From: Halocaridina rubra
Taxonomy: Eukaryota > Arthropoda > Malacostraca > Decapoda > Atyidae
Assembly (NCBI GenBank): GCA_037179515.1
Contig: JAXCGZ010005715.1
Span: 26,001 to 90,000 of the forward strand
Reading direction: 5' to 3'
Length of the DNA: 64,000 nt
A program made the translations under genes and the position numbers. Every line of letters begins with the position of its first letter. Positions within the stretch are counted from its first letter, which is position 1. The notes beneath the pieces were generated by a model. It did no database searches. It was given only the letters and a program-made list of their open reading frames with translations, and was not told where the DNA came from. Positions 51,160 through 64,000 of the stretch are shown piece by piece.

Positions 51160-52808
51160 ATACTTCTTCTTCTTCTTCGACTACATCTTTTCCCACTTTT
51201 ATGTGGGGTCGATGTTTCTGGCCAGTGTTCTCCATATGTTTCTGTCCCATACCTCATCACCCAACAAACCTTTAGACCTCAGGTCGTCATTGATACAATC
51301 CATCCACCTACGCTTTGGTCTCCCCCTCCTTCTCCTACCCTGTCTATCCATTTCCATCACTCTCCTCCCAACATACTGTTCATCCCTCCTAACGACATGA
51401 CCATACCATCTTAGTCTACTTTCTTGTATCTTATCTGATATTTCTCTAACTTTTGAGGTACCTCTAATTACCTCGTTTCTGATCTTATCTCTTCTTGTCA
51501 CCCCACACATCCATCTCATCATCCTCATCTCTGCCACATCCAGTTTTTTCTCTTGTGTCTTCTTGTGTCTCCATACATCATCGCAGGTCTCACAACTGTC
51601 TTGTGCACTTTACCCCTCAACTTAATCCCTATTCTCCTGTCGTACAGCACCCCAGCATATTCCATCCCGCTTGTATTCTGTGGTTTATTTCTGACTCTAG
51701 GTCACCATCCTCTGCTACTGTTGATCCCAAATACTTGAACTTTTCAACACCTCCCCCTGCAAATTGACCTCCCCATCCTCATCATCTCTCAATCTCAAGT
51801 ACTCTGTCTTCTTCCTGCTGATTTTCAGTCCTCTATCCTCCATCACTCTTCTCCATTCCTCAAGCTTCTCCTCCACTACCTTTCGTCTGTTGCTACACAG
51901 TACAATGTCATCTGCAAAGAGCATACACCATGGAGACTGATCTCTAATAACCTGGTTACTACATCCAAGACCAGATCAAATAGATATGGACTCAAAGCAG
52001 ACCCTTGATGCAGACCAACATTTACTGAAAGACTTTTCGTCAAGCCCACACTGCTCTTAACATTTGCCTCTGCCCTCTCATACACATCTTGGATGATTCT
52101 TACATATTCCTCGGGGACTCCCTTTTCTCTAATACACCTCCACACCTCTTGATGTGGTACTCGATCATATGACTTTTCAAGGTCAATAAAGTCTATATGC
52201 AGTCCTTTCTGTTTCTCCCGATGCTTTTCCATCATTTGTCTCAAGGCAAATATGGCATCCACTGTCCCTCTTCCAGGCATGAAGCCGAACTGTTCATCTC
52301 CAATTGTCGTTACCTCTCTGAGTCTCCTCTCTATGATCTTATCCCATATCTTCATAGTATGACTTAACAACTTTATACCTCTACAGTTTCCACACTCCTG
52401 AATGTCTTCCTTCCCTTCATAGATTGGAATGATTAGGCTTCCTCTCTACTCCTCTGGCATCTTTTCCTGACTAAAGATCTTTTGCATTAAGTCCCACAAG
52501 ATATCTATGCCTTCCTCTCCAAGACTCTTCCATACCTCCACTGGCATCTTATCAGGTCCTGCTGCCTTTCATTTTTCATTTTCCTTATTGCCTGCTCTAC
52601 CTCTCTTCTAGCCACTGTTGTTGTAACTGCTTCATTTGGAAGTCCATCTTCAAATACTGCTCTTGGGTTCTCTTCAATTAGTAATCCTTCAAAATAAGTT
52701 TCCCATCTGCTTTTTATTTCATCCTCTTCTGCTAGAACTACTCCATTGGTTATCCTTTATTTGTCTTACTTGGGTCAAGTCCTTGGTTGCAGCATCTCGG
52801 GCCTTAGC
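51160..52808 (-). mobile_element. RTE-like LINE, 5' truncated
   Basis: The 3' end at 51163 carries TTC/GAA repeats and matches the 267 bp insert at 30119-30385. The minus strand encodes RT and the C-terminal tail. The 5' end is lost near 52808, where SINE sequence follows. Confidence 0.85.
51199..52700 (-). pseudogene. RTE-like LINE reverse transcriptase, broken
   Basis: Read from 52370 down: 'IWDKIIERRLREVT', 'EQFGFMPGRGTVDAIFALRQ', 'HIDFIDLEKSYDRVPHQ' (first catalytic Asp), '[20 protein letters not shown]', then in a second frame the catalytic '[10 protein letters not shown]' (51924 down), '[12 protein letters not shown]', and in a third the tail 'LRWYGHVVRRDEQYVG' and 'GRRRRGRPKRRWMD' ending 51199. 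Frameshifts lie near 51900 and 51650, and upstream sequence is decayed. Family by motif style (GLHQGSALSP, FADD, RPKxRWMD) is RTE-like. Confidence 0.83.
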
Positions 52809-52834
52809 AATTTGCATACATAGTTTAAAAAGCG

Positions 52835-53031
52835 TGTTTTACGTCACAGACTTCGTTTTCTACCAAGGGCTTGGACGATTGCCTTCTTGCGAAGGAACTG
52901 TTTTGGCAGATGTAATCGTTACCATGAGTGCATGCCCTTGCTAACCTCAGACTGTGGCGGGGCGCGAACCCTTGATCTGACGCCTCAACGTCACGGACGC
53001 TATCGCATGAGCTACGATGACTACAGCGTAT
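52835..53031 (-). mobile_element. tRNA-derived SINE
   Basis: The minus strand reads a tRNA-like head 'tcgtagctcatgcgatagcg' and 'agggttcgcgcccc' (A- and B-box-like). The body is shared with 1-165 ('gaggttagcaagggcatgca', 'taacgattacatctgccaa', 'gtgacgtaaaac'). Flanked by 'catagttta' repeats (52819 and 53033), a likely target duplication. Confidence 0.82.
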
Positions 53032-53452
53032 ACATAGTTTAAAGAAAGATGTAATAGGTGTTGGTGAAATATGAGAACAAAACTACAGTATTTAAGGCAG
53101 AGCATTATCAGCATGCTCTTCTACTATGAACACAATAAGGGAAATATGCAAGCATATACATAGAAAGAAGAAAAACAAACAGATTAACTGAGACTACAAG
53201 TTAAGTCTTTAAAAACTTGAAACTAAAGTTCATATAAGGTTACTTAAGCAAATATTAAAGTAAACAAGTAAAATATACAAGGAAATGTCATAGTACCCTA
53301 TATCACACTATCTTCAATACCTGTAGGTTGATAGCCTTTTCCACCTTTTACTGTCTTGCGCATCCTGTATCAAACTGTAAGAAAATATAAAGACTAGATG
53401 AAGATATAAATTAAATCTTGAAATCTTATGATGTATAAATCCCATCATTTAC

Positions 53453-53650
53453 CTGAGGATCATTCTGACTATAAACTTGATCAAAAGCAAACATTTTTGG
53501 AGCAGCCACGCCCACTCTAGACTCCTGTTGTGTCTGTTTCGCCTGAGGCTCAGCCAGAGTGACCTGACGGCGGCGTTTATCTAGAGACACTACTACTGCT
53601 TCGCCTTCATTCAGATTTATAGACGGGGACACTCGTAACACCACACGAAC
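53453..53650 (-). CDS. Kif26: KIF26-like kinesin, start of motor domain (exon 1 of those visible)
   Basis: 198 nt, phase 0 at both ends. Acceptor TTTGATCATTTCCAG, donor CTCAG|GTAAAT. It encodes 'VRVVLRVSPSINLNEGEAVV', 'SLDKRRRQVTLAEPQ' and 'RVGVAAPKMFAFDQVYSQND', the first beta strand of a kinesin motor and the F-x-F-D-x-V-[YF] element. The gene must have upstream exons, since KIF26 proteins carry several hundred residues, including a Cys-rich region, before the motor. They lie beyond the window or went unrecognised in 53651-64000. KIF26 proteins act in cell signalling and axon or cell guidance more than in transport (family knowledge). Confidence 0.93.
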
Positions 53651-54099
53651 CTGGAAATGATCAAAGTCTAAGAAAACAAGGATTTTTGCAAATGTCATAT
53701 GAAATTTAAAACTAGTTACCCAAAAGACTGAACTTTAGGAGTTGAATGACTGTATAGTTCCCAGAGGATGCTAATTGAGAGATGAAGAAAGCTTAGGTAA
53801 CAATTAAGAAAGTCTGATCTTAACTTCCCATGATGGAATGAACAAATTCTACTTTTTTTTACCACATCAATTTGGTGATAAAGTGTAGAAAGTAGTAGCA
53901 TCACTTGCGTAGTAGCTCCTGTCAACTCAGCAGACTGAGTACAGCCATCTTATGTGTGGAATCAATAATCAGTGTATGTGTGTGTATTCATATGCATGTA
54001 TGTGCATGTTTATGCATATATATATATTATTCATACTTTCTTTTACCTGCATATGTGCGAATGTATGTCAGTATAGACTTATATGTGTATACGTGTCTA
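53651..54099 (-). other. Intron sequence upstream of the first visible kinesin exon
   Basis: Begins with the branch and acceptor region for the exon at 53650. No exon recognised; a GT/AT-rich stretch (53970-54030) is present. Confidence 0.5.
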
Positions 54100-54399
54100 C
54101 AGAGATCCCTCGTTTATCGCGGGGGTTAGGTTCTGGGACCGACCGCGATAGGTGAATTTCCGCGAAATAGGATCACCCTATATGTACATAGGCATTTTAC
54201 ATTTATTTTTACGTTTACTGTATAAACCCTCCCTGCACTGTTAAAAAACCACCCTTTACTTTATAAATAACAGCATGCAAGCGTAAATTTATATGAAAGT
54301 GATAGGTAAACTTACCGTGAATGAGGTGGTAATGACATGACATACTCATATACATAGGTATTTTACAATTATTTTTACGTTTACTGTATAAACCCTCCC
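54100..54399 (-). mobile_element. Tigger/pogo-like element T3, terminal part
   Basis: It begins 'cagagatccctcgtttatcg', matching T1, and includes 'accgaccgcgataggtgaat', 'aataacagcatgcaagcg' and 'gtgataggtaaacttaccgt'. It breaks off at 'taaaccctcccc'. It is probably one end of the element whose other part is T4 (60886-61893). Confidence 0.8.
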
Positions 54400-54457
54400 C
54401 TGCGGACGACGTCCGCAAACCTTCTTCCTTCTTTCAGCATATCTAACAGTTTCACCT
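54400..54457. other. 58-base orphan segment before the LTR
   Basis: 'ctgcggacgacgtccgcaaa' (with the palindrome gcggacgacgtccgc) up to 'cagtttcacct'. It is not found in the other Tigger copies, where this interval holds the repeated 'cctgtactgtta' sequence. Confidence 0.5.
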
Positions 54458-54882
54458 AGTGTCGTAAGGCATATTAAAAATGCCTATAACTTCACAAGGC
54501 ATTTTAGACATGCCTAAATGTGGCAGTGATGCCACAATGCCCTCGAATACCCCACAGAACGCCATGAATAATTACAATGCGTCAGTGAGAGACCGGGCCT
54601 TGCCAGGAGCAGACGTGACGCAGCACAGCTTAGCTAGCCTCCCCCTGGGGGGTGGGAATTTGGAATTATTCGTGACAGAAACTGTAGTAATGGGAGCTCT
54701 GAGTACATATATGTAAGCTAGAAATAAATACATATAAAGAAGCAGCTGATCTATATTCACCAACCACGCTACCATAATTATAACTTGTGTGAAATAGTAA
54801 TCTCACGACTTTGGTGTCATCAGGTGGAATAAAACCCACTATACGTCATATTGGTGACAAGAACTGAGATAGTCATGCAACA
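54458..54882 (+). repeat. LARD-like element, 5' LTR
   Basis: 'agtgtcgtaaggcatattaa' to 'gatagtcatgcaaca'. It contains 'tagctagcctccccctgg', 'aaataaatacatataaag' (poly-A type) and 'aggtggaataaa'. It differs from the 3' LTR at about 25 positions by eye. Confidence 0.85.
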
Positions 54883-54885
54883 TAT

Positions 54886-54903
54886 TTGGTGAACAGCTCG
54901 GGA
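54886..54903 (+). promoter_or_regulatory. Primer-binding site candidate of the LARD-like element
   Basis: TTGGTGAACAGCTCGGGA begins three bases after the 5' LTR. TGGTGAACAGC would pair to a tRNA ending GCTGTTCACCA. The tRNA is not identified. Confidence 0.55.
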
Positions 54904-55154
54904 TCAATCCACGCCGATACTTCACCGAAGAGAAAGAAGAAAAAAAAATACAGAAGAAAAAAATATATAGCACCTATGGAAGAAAAGTTCAAGTGAAGAA
55001 ACTTCTAGACGCTAACAAGCAGTGAGAGTGTGATGCCGAAAAAGTCGGAGCTCCCCCTTCACCTACAGTATCATATTACTAGATCAAGCCACTCTCCCCC
55101 GCCCCCGTATTGGCAAGGCCCCCCCCCAGCAGTAAAAGCACAACGAGCGCTTTC

Positions 55155-55397
55155 ATGGACGCCACCGTCACATTGAGCCAAAGTGCGACCGGGGCATTGA
55201 GTGAAAGTGCCCCTTACAAGAAGCAGATGTTGCCGGACCCAACCAAGAAGATGGTGATTCGTTGATTTTACTCGAGAGATGGAGAATTTGGCGGGAACCT
55301 CCCGCGCCCAGAAGAAAGAAGAACCCCCTCCTTCCTTGCCTTCTGCCATGAGGTTCTTCAGGACCACCTCCTTAAAATTGCTAAGTACTTGTGATCT
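55155..55397 (+). pseudogene. Possible gag leader remnant
   Basis: Starting with ATG 55155, the frame reads 'MDATVTLSQSATGALSESAP' and continues to a TGA at 55263-55265. Without that stop it would continue 'FYSRDGEFGGNLPRPE' and 'FLAFCHEVLQDHLLKIAKYL'. It lies ~270 bases after the PBS, where gag normally starts. No capsid or zinc-knuckle motif is visible, so this is only a positional suggestion. Confidence 0.3.
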
Positions 55398-58300
55398 GTA
55401 TCCAGTGAGTAATGGGACAATTATTAAAAGAAATTGAGGTCGGTGGATGCCGCCATTTTATCTTGTAGTTATGCTTTGACTCTGCCAACCCACCTATAAG
55501 GGGTGTGGTTCCCAATAAGTTAATAAAAGTAGAATTTCTGTACCCATTACTAACATGGATAATTTATACTAATAGCTATAAGCAGTAATAAACTCCATTT
55601 TTTTTTATGATTTGAAGAATAATAGGAGTAACTGTGTTTAAAGGGTGTTCCATTTATTTGTATTAATGCCTAAATTGAATTTTAAGAATGCGAATGTATT
55701 GATTTTAATTGAAAAAATTTAATGTACATGAAATCATTATTATATTAATTCCTTAAAGAAAAAACTAACAGAGTCTACAAATAGAATATAAGTAGTAGAA
55801 TTTTTATATGCTCCAAAATGCACGTAAGAATTATAGTGACAAATATACTTGAATCCGCTTTCAAGGTTTTTCTTAGAACATGTGGGATTTCCAAGAAAGG
55901 AATGGGGAAATGACCCATCGATCTTGCAACCTCGTTATTATAAATATATAGTAATTTTACTGATCTTTGATATCTAAAGTACGTGTAAAATCATTGCTAT
56001 ATTAATTTCTTAAAGCATAAGAAATCGAGTGATAAGATCCTTGCACCTGTTTTCAAGGTTCTTTCTTTCTTTTAGTTTTTTTTGCTCCGCGGGAGTAATA
56101 TTTGAGCGAAAGAAAGAAATAAATGACAGATGTTCTTTTAATGTCATTATGATGGAGAAATTGATATTAATATACGTGTGTGGCATTTCATTTTGAAGAA
56201 TAAGAACTTTTGTGATATTAATTAGATATGAGTTTTTTTAATTTTGCGCTATGCAGGCGAAAATAACAGTAAACTAGAGAGAATTTGGGCTGTGCTGGGG
56301 TATGGGGGGTTTCTTAAGTTAACCCTAACGTATCTTAGAAGGGAGAAAGAATGTGAAGGATACGCCTCGAGACCGCCAAAAAGTTCATGCCCTCAGTGTT
56401 GGAGGGAAGAAAGTTATTGTGTAGCTAGAATGCACCCTCTTGGGGGTAGATAGGGACCTAGGACTGGTGAGGCAGTCATGTGACCATGTGGCCCAACCAA
56501 GATTTCACACACCCACTCCTTCAGAGTGGTAGGGGAAGGGAAACCAACGTTGTAAATAGAAGGGAAGTTTACAGAGAGGAAGGGGATGATTGTCTTGAAA
56601 GTGTCAAGCGAATGTGAGAGAGAATGAGTATGAATGACTGGGGGTATAATTGGGGGGTTGCTCTAGGGGGTGAAATCGCGGGAAAGACCGTTGGGAAGCA
56701 TGATTGGTAGAGTCTGCGAGGGTAGTTCCCCTGCTCCGCCGGGTCCTTCTGCATGCCATATCAGAGTATTTTTAAGGGAGGTGATGTGCTGTTGCAATAT
56801 CTACTGAGGGACATTTTTGAGAAAATGATTCTACACCTGCCCAGATATGGTTGAGATGCCAAGTTTGTTTTATTTTTGTTTCGTCCCCTACTCCGCCAAT
56901 GAGATTATTCGATTTCCGAGAACTCCAAGATAGATATTACGTGATACAGGACGTGAATCTATGAATGATTCTTTATTTTTTTTGCTAGCTGCAGTATATA
57001 CATTATTTGTCCGAAGAAATATGTTGGATATATAAAATAAAACTTAGAAAGTTTTAGCCATTATAATGTTTATCAAAATTATTTCAGCTTGGTCATAAAG
57101 AAAGAGTGTGAGCTGACACGAAATGACAACAAGAATGTTACACAGCCGTGTCCCGTATTTGAGAGAGCAGAAGTTGATCCAGAAGCCAAAGGAACAGGGG
57201 AGAAACAGCGCCCACATGCGCACCCCCGTAAAAACTAGTCAGCCGCAGCCCTGAAGGCAAACCTTGGGCAGTATAAGAGCAGGAAAAACAAAGTAATAAA
57301 AGGGAGGGTAATAATAAAAGTACCCAACCGTGCGTAAGTATGAGCAAACAGACAGAACAGTTATATGTCGAACTTCTCCCTGTTCTGGAGGAAATTCTGT
57401 TGTATGGTAATTCAAATAAGTCAAATTCGAGATAGTAAAAGAATATATATATTTTCTGTTTGAATTGTTCATGTACAACTCCTTACGAGATTTTGAAACT
57501 TAAGCAAAATGCATTCTTTACTGTTGCTAATGAAATATACTTTTTGTTTTTATTATTGCATACACGGAGACAGACTTTTTATATTTTTCCAGATTCCCAT
57601 TTTTGTTATATAGTTCTTTTTGTATTGAAGAAATCTTTAAAATCTTGATCCCTTTGATATATTAAAATAAAAAAAAATAAATAAATAAAAAAAATAAAAA
57701 TAAATTATCTAGAGATATTTATCGTTGATTACTATCACTGTCGTGAACTTACAATTACATTTGAGCTAATTAAGATAATTGAGATTGCCAGACTTTATAT
57801 GTTGAGTTTTAAATTTAAAGATTAATAATACTTAAGTCATTATAAGACGTCTGTTACGAAAAAGATATTTGTACTTTTGTTGATAGTAGTACAGATATTG
57901 TCACATATGATAGTAATATTTGGCTTTAATTTTATCAGAGATATGTTGCCTTATAGAATGTGTGCTTCGACTCAACCCTCTGATTTATAGCAAGAAAAAG
58001 ATTGTCATTATAGACAAGGATGTGTATGCTATTACAGTAAAGTCCAGAGCAATATTAAACAGAAAGGAATGGATTTATGCTTAGATGTTTCTGCAGTTAT
58101 ACACTAAATTATTTTGTTTTGTTTTTTTCTTTTTAGATGTTAGAAAATGATTGCAGTTGCGCTCTGTCCCTTTGTATAGTAGGGCAGGAAGTTAAGTCTT
58201 AAAGAAGGGCCCTACAAGCGAATTTTTTTTTTTTTTTTTTTTTTTTTAAGAAAAATATATTCTCTCTCTCTCTCTCTCTCCTATCTTTCACTCCACTCTG

Positions 58301-60449
58301 AGACAGACATGTGCTCCTTCCGATGCTAAGAGAATGTTGCCGTCATTGATTCCTTTTTTGTTTGTTTTTTCCAGTGAAGCTAGGCGATAATTGTGCCTAC
58401 ATTTTAATTCAGTTGATAAATTTTTGCATGCTGTTATTGCATAAATACTGATAAGACATTGGTAGTACCGACTTTTGCATAAATATTTGTGCCACATATC
58501 GCAACTGTTTAGAGAATAGATAAAACTCCCATTGACAAAATGGGGAGCCCGAAAGTTGCCACTTATGCTCTATATATTATGACTGAATGCCAGTCTCCAT
58601 TGTATATATATCGCTATTTCTGATTTAGTATTCTTATCTCATTTTGTTTATTATTTTTATTATGACCATGATTATTGATAATGTTATTATTATGTTGACT
58701 GTTATTGTTGCTATCTCTCAATGACCTTTTGCTAATTATTATTTTTGCAATGCAATCAGCAGTAACCTGATGATTTGAATCTTTGATCTGAATTCGTGCT
58801 AGATTTGTAGCCACTGCTAATAAGAATATTTCTTTAGTGGCTTTTCTCAGCATTTAATGATAGTTCTTTTTTATGTCTATAGTAAAGTAATATTATGTAT
58901 CAGTTACCCAGCTAAGTACTAAGTATCTTGGAATAATAATCTAGTGGTGTAGACACATACCTTCCATTACCACCCTATTTCTAGGCAGCCCCGACCTACA
59001 AGTTCTAAAAGTCTTTAGATTTTGTTCTCTCTCAAACAAGTCCCTGTTGCCCATTGAATAGAGATTGCAAGCACTTGCAGTTGCAGGGGATGCGAAGTAT
59101 AGACTCACATTACCGACGTATGGCCATTGTTGGTACCCCGAAGTCATAGGGAACCTTTCTTACAACTGTATTAGTGACACAGGTTCAAATTTTCATCCCG
59201 AGGTCTGCTTCGAAGGTACGCGTGTATTGCAGTAGTGAAGAGAAATCGCTGTGACGTTGCAGGTCTCCTACAGTGGTGGTCTTAATCAAGACGGGCCCGG
59301 AGGTAGGACGAAAAAGCCAGGCTGGAGGGGTTTGGAAGATGCATCAATCGCTTCCTTTTTGTCTTGCCAGTCTTAGGAGAAAGAGAATTTGTGGTAGTGT
59401 ACGAACTTGGGCCTGCAGTGAAGACGGCGGGGGAGTGAAAACGCGAGGTAAAATATGGCAACCGTTGTATAATGCCTAGCAAGAATTCCATGAGCAAAGA
59501 GAGAGGGAACAGATGTCTATTAAAACATCTTAATAACACTTTAGAAGCCACGTAAACAAATTGATGAGATCCAAACAGAAAGAAAAAAAGTCCCTATACA
59601 TGTCCTAACTTTAGTGAGGAGAGAAAGGAAGGGTATGGAAAATCCCTTATTAGTTAAATTAAAAAGTATATTACCCCACGTATTAGAACTGAAAAAATGG
59701 GAAAGAAAATGTCCCCACCGTCTTTGACCACTGTGCGAAAAGACAATTTATATTTTTTTTTATTTGTTTTGCTAGCTTTAAGATAATTTTAAGCGAAAAC
59801 TCAGAGTCTCCCTTAGAGATAAGTTTTTTTTAGAATAAGTACCATTGATAAACTGTACAATTTGCAAAAATCATAATAAGTTGTTTTCTGCCTAAATAAT
59901 ATCATTGTTTTGCTTAGATATTATCATTGTTTTGCATTACCATTATCATTGTTTGAATCACGATTAAATCTCTGTGTTCATGAAGTTCTCATATCAGTTT
60001 GTCCTTGAAGAGTAATTGCATATTGTACTTGTGAATGTTTTTAACTTTTCACACCGTAACAAATGTTTTGTTTCAGAAGTATTTCCATACATCATGTCCA
60101 AATGTATTGTGTACTGTTTGATTAATGAAATAGCCTTATTAGCCTTGTTCCTAAGTGATTTTGCCAATGCTTTCTAGCTATATGTTGCAATTAAGAATAC
60201 GTAAGTTTGATTGTGTGATTTTTTATTACAATGCTTATGATAAAGAATATACATTTCTCTGTCAGTTTTTTGCATAGTAATTTTAGTATTACTGTAATCT
60301 GTTTAGATAATTGTATGAAATTGTAATAGTTTCATAAGTCAGTTTCTTAGATAGCTCTGCCCCGTTTTTGTAAAATAATGATAGTTAGAAAATTTCAAGG
60401 CTCTCATAGAAGTATTGATGTTTCAGTCTGTAATACGAGGTATTTCAGT
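55398..60449 (+). other. Interior of LARD-like element, non-coding
   Basis: About 5 kb without pol motifs. Landmarks: A-rich 57662-57705, poly-T 58225-58248 followed by (TC)n at 58261-58280, and GC-richer blocks near 56260-56760 and 57110-57260. The longest open frames are under 90 codons with no domain. Confidence 0.6.
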
Positions 60450-60461
60450 TTGGTGGTGGGG
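60450..60461 (+). promoter_or_regulatory. Purine-rich tract before LARD 3' LTR
   Basis: 'tggtggtgggg' ends at the LTR. It is G-rich with T interruptions, a poor but positionally correct polypurine tract. Confidence 0.45.
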
Positions 60462-60885
60462 AGTGTCGTAAGGCATATTAAAGATGCCTATAACCTCACA
60501 AGGCATTTCAGACATGCCTAAATGTGGCGGTGATGCCAAAACGCCCTCGAATACCCCGCAGAACACTATTAGTAATTATAAAACGTCAGTGAGAGACAGG
60601 CCTTGCCAGGAGCAGACGTGACACACCACAGCTTAGCTAGCCTCCCCCTGGGGGGTGGGAATTTGGAATTATTCGTGACAGGAACTGTAGTAATGGGAGC
60701 TCTGAGTACATATATGTATGCTAGAAATAAATACATATAAAGAAGCAGCTGATCTATATTCACCAACCACGCTACCATAATTATAACTTGTGTGAAATAG
60801 TAATCTCACGACTTTGGTGTCATCAGGTGGAATAAAGCCCACCATACGTCATATTGGTGACAAGAAGTGAGATAGTCATACGACA
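60462..60885 (+). repeat. LARD-like element, 3' LTR
   Basis: Direct partner of 54458-54882, ending 'gatagtcatacgaca'. Followed by ACCT and Tigger sequence. Confidence 0.85.
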
Positions 60886-62010
<1,125 letters not shown>

Positions 62011-62014
62011 TAAA

Positions 62015-62104
62015 GCTTAAAAAGTTAAAGTTTGCGGTTTTAGCCCTCCAATCAGAGGCATCGCCCGTACTCTGGCGGGCATCAGCCGGTGCAAGCCCAA
62101 ACCC
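62015..62104 (-). mobile_element. SINE fragment (same family as 26357-26576)
   Basis: The minus strand matches the body and tail of the SINE at 26357: 'gcaccggctgatgcccgcc', 'agagtacgggcgatgcctct', 'gagggctaaaaccgcaaac'. It lacks the tRNA head and abuts T5, whose terminal ~13 bases are missing. Confidence 0.8.

Positions 62105-64000
<1,896 letters not shown>

Larger units (their letters stand above)
54458..60885 (+). mobile_element. LTR retrotransposon without recognisable gag-pol (LARD-like)
   Basis: Two direct repeats of ~424 bp (54458-54882 and 60462-60885) bound a 5.58 kb interior. The right flank begins ACCT and the left flank ends ACCT, a possible 4 bp target duplication. A PBS-like site follows the left repeat and a purine-rich tract precedes the right one. 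No RT, integrase, RNase H or protease motif is readable in any frame of the interior. Large retrotransposon derivatives of this kind depend on enzymes of other elements; that dependence is inferred. Confidence 0.78.

Noticed and set aside
55033..55176. Short frame from ATG 55033 as a gag start
   Set aside because: Ends after 47 codons with a Pro-rich, domain-free sequence; the frame from 55155 is only slightly better.

Overview
The window is nuclear DNA of an animal, most likely an arthropod and plausibly a decapod crustacean. The support is spliced genes with GT/AG introns of several kb, many (TA)n and (CA)n microsatellites, several transposon families nested in one another, and tRNA-derived SINEs. 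The decapod assignment is inference from repeat style; the only host gene I can identify is a conserved animal gene. No bacterial operon, CRISPR array or rRNA is visible.

Layout. 1-165 is a truncated SINE. 166-6790 is very AT-rich diverged tandem repeat that flips strand near 2560, forming a large degenerate inverted repeat. 6791-7880 is a GC-richer ~178 bp repeat cluster in both orientations. 8217-8762 is a giant (TA)n, followed by a six-unit ~272 bp tandem array in which every unit carries a tRNA-like sequence (8763-10434). 11160-23863 holds LINE copies of a CR1/L2-like family (A and B). Copy B has an open ORF1 and is split by a Ty3/Gypsy LTR element (17416-22409) with a perfect CTAAG target duplication.

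Host gene. The minus strand from 53650 to 25981 carries nine exons of a KIF26-type kinesin (atypical, probably non-motile). I placed every junction from GT/AG signals and phase. The exons total 5037 nt, 1678 codons plus stop, with all phases consistent. The 5' exons, including the start codon, lie outside the window or were not recognised. The introns are packed with repeats. The 10.7 kb last intron holds a SINE, a MITE, a palindromic Tigger-like element, CR1 copies C and D, and a Tigger derivative that has acquired unrelated repetitive sequence. The 5.5 kb first visible intron holds a Tigger element, an old CR1 fragment, an RTE-like LINE and a SINE.

Right end. From 54100 on, Tigger/pogo-like non-autonomous elements sit repeatedly in (TA)n tracts. 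One of them (54100-54399 plus 60886-61893) appears split by a 6.4 kb LTR element (54458-60885) whose 5.6 kb interior has no recognisable gag-pol, i.e. LARD-like. The window ends inside a ~160 bp tandem array in another Tigger derivative.

The genes do not form a pathway: there is one host kinesin gene in a landscape of decayed mobile DNA. I did not find a convincing new functional system. The most unusual items are the defective Gypsy copy with near-identical LTRs and inverted duplications inside its RT, the tRNA-like tandem array, the coding-free LTR element, and the Tigger derivative with foreign repeats.
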